Of a stretch of DNA of 13,295 nt, positions 7,806 to 13,295 are shown piece by piece. Source of the DNA: an uncultured Spirochaetia bacterium (GTDB lineage Bacteria > Spirochaetota > CALGPD01); contig CALGPD010000208.1 in the NCBI GenBank assembly GCA_937960625.1, positions 1-13,295 of the forward strand, given 5' to 3'. The position numbers were made by a program, and so were the translations under genes. The notes beneath the pieces are model-generated. The model saw nothing but the letters and a program-made list of their open reading frames with translations. It searched no databases and was not told the origin of the DNA. How positions within the stretch are numbered: position 1 is the first letter of the stretch; every line of letters begins with the position of its first letter.

Positions 7806-8264
7806 AAGAGAAAAATTTAACGAAGGGTCAGCAAAGAACCGCAGAGGATTGAAATATTTAAAAATGAAGCTGATTTTTATTTTAATAAATTTGCTTTAAT
7901 AGCAAAATTTAATAATTCCCGTAATTTTCTTTATGGAATAACGCATAATAACGCAAAATGAATAATGCTTAAAGCAAGGATTCTCTTTTTAAATAAAAGC
8001 AATGCTTTTTTTTTGCCCACTGATAAACCCTTATTTATCACTAACCCTCAGAAACGTAAATTGTAAATTTAAAGCAGGATTTTAAGCTTATAAAAAACGC
8101 GCTTTTTTTAAACCCGGAATGCGCAAATAAACGATGAGGAATCACGATAAAAACAAAACTTGAATAGTTAATAATGCAATTGGAATTTATACTCCGCCTC
8201 CCGCTTAAATATCTCTGCGAAATTCTGCGTTCTCTTTTCTAACTCTGTGTTAATTTCTTCTCTT
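7806..8264. repeat. Non-coding element bounded by a diverged inverted repeat
   Basis: No convincing gene lies in 7796-8323. The left arm (7806-7846) and the reverse complement of the right arm (8223-8264) align over about 42 bp at roughly 75% identity with one gap. Both arms share AAGAGAA, TTAAC, AAAGA and CGCAGA blocks. Inside are a 7-bp perfect stem (8021-8027 with 8034-8040), a 9-bp stem with one bulge (7887-7895 with 7901-7910), a terminator-like hairpin (7995-8014) and a short duplication of AATAACGCA (7937 and 7947). No transposase and no clear target duplication is visible. It could be a decayed MITE-like element or an intergenic repeat family; which one cannot be told from one copy. 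Confidence 0.5.
7995..8014 (+). terminator. Possible intrinsic terminator after the tandem-repeat protein gene
   Basis: AAAAGCAATGCTTTT forms a short self-complementary stem followed by a run of nine T (8006-8014) about 200 bp after the stop at 7795. The stem is short and AT-rich, so it is weak. No better candidate is seen closer to the gene. Confidence 0.4.
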
Positions 8265-8323
8265 CCATTTATAAAAAAAAGACGCTTTAAATACAGTAAA
8301 ATATAAAAATTTTAGTTAATGGC

Positions 8324-8352
8324 TTGCGTAAAATCCCGGCAAGCTATATATT
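8324..8352 (+). promoter_or_regulatory. Candidate promoter for the PD40 protein gene
   Basis: TTGCGT (8324-8329), a 17-bp spacer and TATATT (8347-8352) would start transcription near 8359. That is downstream of the possible TTG start at 8324 and 34 nt before the GTG at 8393. The -35 matches only three of six bases, so this is weak support for the GTG start. Confidence 0.3.
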
Positions 8353-8392
8353 ATTTATTAATATAAATAATCAGTTTTACAGGTTACGCGGA

Positions 8393-8758
8393 GTGTTAAA
8401 ATTAACAAAAATACATATTCTTTTCCTCGTTATATTATTCCTTTTCTCAACCGGGACAACGTGTATTTCGCCCGAACTTTCAAGCGCGGGCAAAATCGTT
8501 TTTACAAGCCAAAAGGTATTAAATTACGATATTTATGTTATGAATGCTGACGGCAGCAGTATTAAAAGATTAACCTCACACACATCAGAAGATGCACAAC
8601 CTTCCTTTTCTCCGGACGGAAATAAAATCGTTTTCTATAGTGATAGAACCGGACAAAATGAAATTTATATTATGAATTCAGACGCGAGCAATGTTAAAAG
8701 ATTAACTTATTTGGAAAGCAACAGTGTTCATCCGTGTTTTGCGGGAAAACCGCGGTAA
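8393..8758 (+). CDS. Short exported protein with two PD40 (TolB-like beta-propeller) repeats, possibly a remnant
   Basis: With the GTG start the protein has 121 residues. A hydrophobic signal (about 6-20) is followed by Cys24 in the context GTTC, which may be a relaxed lipobox; otherwise it is a plain signal peptide. Two PD40 repeats follow: GKIVFTSQ...YDIYVMNADGSSIKRLT (33-61) and PSFSPDGNKIVFYSDR...EIYIMNSDASNVKRLT (70-105). A third begins at SVHPCF but ends after AGKPR. A full propeller needs about five to seven such blades, so this is either a truncated gene or a protein that must assemble with others. A longer frame from TTG at 8324 has no ribosome site and would bury the signal peptide behind 23 residues. 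It converges on the peptidase gene with 17 bp between the stops. Confidence 0.7.
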   Translation: MLKLTKIHILFLVILFLFSTGTTCISPELSSAGKIVFTSQKVLNYDIYVMNADGSSIKRLTSHTSEDAQPSFSPDGNKIVFYSDRTGQNEIYIMNSDASNVKRLTYLESNSVHPCFAGKPR

Positions 8759-8775
8759 AGCCCCGCTGTACAAAG

Positions 8776-11700
8776 TTAATCAACGCGTTGTAATACCACT
8801 TTACGAATATTACAATAAGGCCCTTTTTCACTCATTGCTTTTAACACGGCTTTGTACATGCCGGGTTTTAGAAAAACGGTTTTGTTAATATCAAAAGTAC
8901 GGTAATAAAAATAGTGCCGTGTTGACGGCGTGTTAAACGTAAACCTAGCCTTGCCTATATTAAGCCGAATAACCCTGCCCGCGTTTTTATCCGAGCAGGA
9001 CAATGTAATTTTTATCCTGTAACGCGCGCGTGTGTTAACGCGGAATTTCCATAAAGGGTACTCTGATTTGCTGTACCAATAGCCTAAAGCAAACGTTTCG
9101 CCCCAAACGTGATGCCTGAGCCGGGGGTATTTTTTGCGCGAAATTATATTAGCGTTTTCCGCGGAAAGTATTATGCGGCGGTTGTTTTCGCCGGCAATAT
9201 ATCGAGCAATTACTTTTTTATTTTGTTCAGACTTTTTATAATAGCCCAATCGCGAGTTTACCCTCGCGAGCATGTTTCTAAACCCATTACTTTTGTATAA
9301 TTTCAACGCGTTAATTAAAACTGCTTTGGACGCTCGGTATTTTTTTAACCGGTTTAATAAGGCAGCGTATCTGAAAACGTTTTCTTTTGACGGAAACAGT
9401 TTCATAATTTTTTTGTAATATTCACTCTGCTTTCGTTTTTGCTTAAACCTCGCGTAAATAGAAATAATCCTGGTGTATGAATGATAGTTATAAGGATTAT
9501 ATTTTAACGAGCTGATATATAAAGTCAGTGCTTTTGCGTATTGTTTGATTTTATAATATTCGTTGGCTTTCTGCCTGATTTCGTAAGATTTATACGCTTT
9601 TTCCATTGGAACGGAACAGCTTAGTTTTCTAAACTTAGCAACGATTTTATTATTCAATTTGGCTTCCCTGAACAGTAAAAAATTCATGTTCCTGTATCCG
9701 GGTTTTAATCCAAGAGGGTTACGTGATTTATTATACAAAAACGCGGGTATTGTTTTTTTAGAATGATAAAGATATAAACTCCATTCCGTTGTGCCTTTCC
9801 AATCCGGATAGTTTCTCCTTGCTATGGGCAGATATTTTTGTGTCCACCCGTGGATAGGGGGCATTTTAACGAGATTTTCCATGGTATGCCAGAACTCGTG
9901 TAAAAATATACCAGCACACCGCCAACCCCGCCATTCAAACGGCATTGTATTTACACCTCGGATTGGCCCGTATAACGAATACGGCGCGTATGTCATACCG
10001 CCCGCCCCGCCCGTTGCAACGGAAACAAACTTACCCGCTTTCCAGAAATAAACAAACGTGTCATATTTGTTTCTAAATGAGAAAAGCTTTTCATAAAAAT
10101 TATTAGTTATGGAATTTGTATCAGGGCAGTACCGGCTTACACCGAAAGGGGTATGCAGTACTTTAACTCTTGTGAATGCTCCGTTATGAATATACCTGCT
10201 GATATTTAGCGTTAATTTCCCGTATGTTAATGTTTCAACGTATATTTTAAGTAATTTGTTTGTAAGGTTCACTTGTTTTATCTTTGATTCATCAATACTG
10301 CCTTTATATGCCGCTAATTTCCCCTGCGCGTTTCTTGCTTTTGCGTTGGTATGCAGAACGAATATTTGCAAAATTTTATGAACATAATGAGGCTTTACGT
10401 TTTTGTACTTTCCGTGGTTATAGCATAAAAACATTAATCTGTTAAATAAATCTCTGGTCTTTGGATCAATTCTATACGCAAAACGGATATACTGCTTTGC
10501 CTTTGAATATTCATAGTTAACTAAATAGTGAATTCCCATATAATAAGCAGAATTACCCAGATAAAATTTATTGTATTTGGACGGCTCGAGTTTATACGCT
10601 TTGGATAAATATTTATACGCGGTTTTCATTTTGTTTAATTTATAATAATTATATCCAATTCTCTTTAGAATTCCGGGAACGCGTTTAGGCTTTACGTTGT
10701 TTAAAGCGAGTTTATAAAACTTTATTGACTTATAATAATAACGCTCATTTAGTTTATCTGCCCCTTTAGTTATATTGGCAAGATGATAATATAAATTACC
10801 CTTTTTTTCGCTGTTTATTCCCTTTTTAAAATATTCGAAAGCATACTTTTTAAAATTATCATAATCTTTTGAATACCTGTAGATTTCCGCCAAAGAAGCC
10901 AACGCGTTATCTTTTAAAGCGGGTTTATAATCGCCGGCTATGATTTGTTTTAGATAAAAAAAAGATTTACTCCAATATTTAACTTTGCCGGCCCTGGCAT
11001 AATAACTCGCGTTCGCGTAAACAAAATAGGGAATCTTGTTCCCTTTTGCTTTCATAACATCTATAACGTAATCAGTGAGTTCAACTGCTGATTTATATCT
11101 TTTTAGATTCCCTGAAGTAAAAATCAATTGAACAACAGCCCAATGATAAAACGGCATTAAAAGCACGGCTTTTTGTAAATACCTGTATGCACGGCCATAG
11201 CGTTTTAACTTTCTTAATATAATTCCTGTATAATAGGCAGCCATACCGAAATTCCGGTCGATTTTCAATGCTTTAATAAATAGGTTTAGAGCCTGATTAT
11301 ATGTTTTTTTTCTATATAAACCGTAGGCTTTTTTATAACCGGGATAAGCTAATTTTCTTAGAAAATATTTTCGTCTTAGATCAGATATATAAGCGTTTAG
11401 CGATGATCTTCTAACCGAAGCGGGAATTAAAATAACTTTACGAATATTCATTACCGCGGATTTTGTTTTTTTCTCCGGTTTAATTATAAATGTGTTCTGG
11501 CCTCTATTTAATTTATAAGTACTTCCTATTTTAATAAATGAGTAATGTGCCCATGATTTTGTATAAGGCACTTTAAAACCCAATTCCGTATTATTGATTT
11601 GTATTTTAACATGCGAACCCGAAGTATATTCCGGGCAGCTTATTTCTATTAGAATTTCAAACCGTGTTTGTTTTTTTGAATATATACTCCATTTGACTAT

Positions 11701-11922
11701 ATCTTTACTTTGAACCCAATGCCCTATTGACCATATACCTTGCTGAAAATATTTATGTATTTTTATTTTATTATTGTTTTGAAAAACAGCGTGTTTTGCA
11801 TCTAATACAAATACACCGTATTTATTTTTGATTTGTACAATTTTTCCGTTTAATAATTTTGCTTTGGAATAGATAGAATATGAAATAAAAACAAAAAAGA
11901 TGAACAAATACTTTCTCATCAT
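8776..11922 (-). CDS. Secreted TPR protein with HEFWH metallopeptidase-like core and beta-sandwich domains at both ends
   Basis: The protein has 1048 residues. Order: signal peptide (about 1-21); beta-sandwich domain (about 27-167); TPR-like repeats (about 190-500, for example YNQALNLFIKALKIDRNF); a core (about 555-745) holding HEFWH at 675-679; further TPR-like repeats (about 785-900); and a second beta-sandwich domain (about 916-1046). HEXXH is the zinc-binding and catalytic motif of many metallopeptidases. Candidate third ligands are His691, Glu713 (TTEWSLYLYH) or His720. The two end domains are related to each other and resemble carbohydrate-binding modules of the kind attached to glycoside hydrolases. 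A surface or secreted peptidase acting on glycosylated targets is an inference. Two adjacent ATGs begin the gene; the second (11919) is better spaced from AGAAGG. It lies 55 bp after the histidine-kinase gene and may be co-transcribed. I do not recognise the peptidase family. Confidence 0.88.
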   Translation of the reverse strand: MMRKYLFIFFVFISYSIYSKAKLLNGKIVQIKNKYGVFVLDAKHAVFQNNNKIKIHKYFQQGIWSIGHWVQSKDIVKWSIYSKKQTRFEILIEISCPEYTSGSHVKIQINNTELGFKVPYTKSWAHYSFIKIGSTYKLNRGQNTFIIKPEKKTKSAVMNIRKVILIPASVRRSSLNAYISDLRRKYFLRKLAYPGYKKAYGLYRKKTYNQALNLFIKALKIDRNFGMAAYYTGIILRKLKRYGRAYRYLQKAVLLMPFYHWAVVQLIFTSGNLKRYKSAVELTDYVIDVMKAKGNKIPYFVYANASYYARAGKVKYWSKSFFYLKQIIAGDYKPALKDNALASLAEIYRYSKDYDNFKKYAFEYFKKGINSEKKGNLYYHLANITKGADKLNERYYYKSIKFYKLALNNVKPKRVPGILKRIGYNYYKLNKMKTAYKYLSKAYKLEPSKYNKFYLGNSAYYMGIHYLVNYEYSKAKQYIRFAYRIDPKTRDLFNRLMFLCYNHGKYKNVKPHYVHKILQIFVLHTNAKARNAQGKLAAYKGSIDESKIKQVNLTNKLLKIYVETLTYGKLTLNISRYIHNGAFTRVKVLHTPFGVSRYCPDTNSITNNFYEKLFSFRNKYDTFVYFWKAGKFVSVATGGAGGMTYAPYSLYGPIRGVNTMPFEWRGWRCAGIFLHEFWHTMENLVKMPPIHGWTQKYLPIARRNYPDWKGTTEWSLYLYHSKKTIPAFLYNKSRNPLGLKPGYRNMNFLLFREAKLNNKIVAKFRKLSCSVPMEKAYKSYEIRQKANEYYKIKQYAKALTLYISSLKYNPYNYHSYTRIISIYARFKQKRKQSEYYKKIMKLFPSKENVFRYAALLNRLKKYRASKAVLINALKLYKSNGFRNMLARVNSRLGYYKKSEQNKKVIARYIAGENNRRIILSAENANIISRKKYPRLRHHVWGETFALGYWYSKSEYPLWKFRVNTRARYRIKITLSCSDKNAGRVIRLNIGKARFTFNTPSTRHYFYYRTFDINKTVFLKPGMYKAVLKAMSEKGPYCNIRKVVLQRVD

Positions 11923-11977
11923 AAACCTTCTTTAAAATCTTTTACTGCATAAATAGTAAACACAATTCTACTTTATT

Positions 11978-13295
11978 TTAACTATATTTTGATAATAATT
12001 GTATAAAATTTCTGGTCTTAAAAGGCTTGGCAAGATAATCATCAAAACCGAGGTTTAAGAATTTAACTTTATCGCTTTTCATGGCATAGGCAGTAAAAGC
12101 AATAACCGGGATTTGATAATTAATATTTTTAATTTTTTGCAGCATTTCAACCCCGTTAATCTCAGGCATATTTATATCGAGTAAAACTATATCACAAAAT
12201 TTAGAACCGTAGTCTATTAAATCGCTAAGAAAATCCTCCGCCTTATTATACGTTTTTATATTATGGTTGGTTTGTGATTTTATAAATTTTTCAATGTATT
12301 TTAGAGTGGTCATATCATCATCCAAAACGCATATTTCTTTTGATTTTTGATAATTTAATTCAAATTTTGCATCGATAAAAGCCTGAGTTGTTTCTTCGTT
12401 ATTACCAAAAATATTAGGAATAGTAAAATAAAACGTACTGCCTTTTCCCGGAGCACTTTTCACCCAAATTTCACCCGACATCATTTCGACAATCCGCTTA
12501 CATATAGCCAATCCTAAGCCGGTTCCGCTATATTTTTTTGTATACCCGGTTTCCCCCATTACAAAACTGTCAAATATTTTTTCAAGCAATTCTTCTTCTA
12601 TACCAATTCCGGTATCTTCAACGGAAAATGTTAATACATGGCCCTGCAGTTTTATTCTTACAACTATTCCACCCTGATTTGTAAATTTCATTGCATTACC
12701 AATCAAGTTTAATAAAACCTGAGTTAACCTTGAAGCATCAGTATATATTTTTTCAATATTTGAATACTCAAACTCTAAGCTTATGGATTTTTCTTTTAAC
12801 TTAAGCGAATATATATGCCTTATTTCTTCCAAAAGTTCCGGCAGGTTACACCATTTTTTCGTTATAGTCATCTTTCCGGCTTCAATTGTTGATATTTCAA
12901 GTATATCCGTAAGAATTGTAAGAAGTTTTTGTCCGGATTTTTGCACCATGCGTAAATTTTCAAGCTGATCTTGATTAAGGTTTTCATCATCAAGCATTAA
13001 TTCATTAAAACCGATTATCCCCACAAGAGGTGTACGGAGTTCATGGGACATATTTGCTAAAAACTCGGATTTATATTTACTAGCCTGCTCGGCTTTATAA
13101 ACAGCTTTTTCCAGCTCTGCATTAACCTGTTTCATATCAGTAATATCCAGATCCGTTCCTATTATTTTTTCGATTTTACCTTTTTCATTAATTTCAATTT
13201 CTCCTTCTGTTGTGATAAATCGCTCAACACCATGAATAGGGACTGTTGTATATTCCCATTCAGATGAATAAGGAGGATCGATAAAAAAAGGTTCA
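11978..13295 (-). CDS. Hybrid sensor histidine kinase with C-terminal receiver domain (5' end cut by right edge)
   Basis: The frame is open to the right edge, so the sensor part is incomplete. Upstream of the Met encoded at 13135 the frame reads through a PAS/PAC end (GEIEINEKGKIEKIIGTDLD, then ITDMKQ), so that Met is internal. Counting from it, the phosphoacceptor helix is FLANMSHELRTPL with His31. The N box has Asn147 (LNLIGNAMKF), G1 is DTGIGI (174-179), the F box includes FDSF (188-191), and G2 is GTGLGLAI (204-211). A receiver domain (about 267-385) follows, with acidic DDD (272-274), phosphoacceptor Asp320 (VLLDINMP) and Lys370 (LAKPF). All key residues are present, so kinase and phosphorelay functions look intact. 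There is no output domain, so phosphate is probably passed on to another protein. It is probably cytoplasmic in this part; the sensed signal is unknown. Confidence 0.95.
   Translation of the reverse strand, partial: EPFFIDPPYSSEWEYTTVPIHGVERFITTEGEIEINEKGKIEKIIGTDLDITDMKQVNAELEKAVYKAEQASKYKSEFLANMSHELRTPLVGIIGFNELMLDDENLNQDQLENLRMVQKSGQKLLTILTDILEISTIEAGKMTITKKWCNLPELLEEIRHIYSLKLKEKSISLEFEYSNIEKIYTDASRLTQVLLNLIGNAMKFTNQGGIVVRIKLQGHVLTFSVEDTGIGIEEELLEKIFDSFVMGETGYTKKYSGTGLGLAICKRIVEMMSGEIWVKSAPGKGSTFYFTIPNIFGNNEETTQAFIDAKFELNYQKSKEICVLDDDMTTLKYIEKFIKSQTNHNIKTYNKAEDFLSDLIDYGSKFCDIVLLDINMPEINGVEMLQKIKNINYQIPVIAFTAYAMKSDKVKFLNLGFDDYLAKPFKTRNFIQLLSKYS

Noticed and set aside
8091..8110. A6-CGCGC-T7 stretch as a second terminator
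   Set aside because: The stem would consist of A-T pairs only, and the GC part sits in the loop; too weak to call.
7796..8323. A small gene in the long intergenic stretch
   Set aside because: No frame shows a start with a ribosome site and a protein-like composition; stops are frequent in all frames.
8324..8392. TTG at 8324 as the start of the PD40 protein
   Set aside because: There is no ribosome site, it would place 23 residues before the signal peptide, and it overlaps a candidate promoter. It cannot be fully excluded.
9824..10051. Plus-strand open frame opposite the peptidase core
   Set aside because: It lies exactly opposite the HEFWH region, which has clear protein-level features on the minus strand.
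13133..13135. ATG at 13135 as the true start of the histidine kinase
   Set aside because: The same frame continues upstream without a stop to the window edge and encodes a recognisable PAS/PAC end, so the Met is internal.

Overview
The window is AT-rich DNA from a bacterium with an outer membrane. This is shown by a TolC-type outer-membrane channel with its adaptor and RND pump, and by several secreted proteins. The adaptor lacks the usual alpha-helical hairpin, a trait I know from BesA of the spirochaete Borrelia burgdorferi, and the order channel, adaptor, pump matches besC-besA-besB. With the many TPR proteins, this makes a spirochaete or a related AT-rich lineage plausible, but no rRNA or housekeeping marker is present to prove it. 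No tRNA, rRNA, CRISPR array, transposase or phage gene was found.

Layout. Positions 1-4139 (minus strand) hold a multidrug-efflux operon read right to left: TetR-family regulator, TolC-family channel, hairpinless adaptor, and the first 348 codons of an RND permease that runs off the left edge. A strong sigma-70-like promoter lies at 4190-4218, with a near-perfect palindrome (4162-4179) between it and the tetR start; this looks like autoregulation of the whole operon. Positions 4388-7795 (plus strand, divergent) encode a 1135-residue membrane-anchored alpha-solenoid protein. It has eight tandem repeats, seven of them exactly 64 residues with no gaps, then a Gly/Asn linker, a charged helix and 13 ordinary TPRs. 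Positions 7796-8323 are non-coding and are bracketed by a diverged inverted repeat of about 42 bp, with several hairpins inside. Positions 8393-8758 encode a short exported protein with only two PD40 (TolB-like propeller) repeats. It converges on 8776-11922 (minus strand), a 1048-residue secreted protein with a HEFWH zinc-peptidase motif in the middle, TPR-like repeats on both sides and a homologous beta-sandwich domain at each end. Positions 11978-13295 (minus strand) hold a hybrid PAS/histidine kinase/receiver protein, cut by the right edge and lying upstream of the peptidase on the same strand.

How the genes work together. The efflux genes form one clear system. The rest looks like cell-envelope and surface biology (an anchored scaffold, a propeller fragment, a secreted peptidase with putative glycan-binding ends) next to a sensory kinase. 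The strongest candidates for something undescribed are the peptidase architecture and the 64-residue repeat scaffold.
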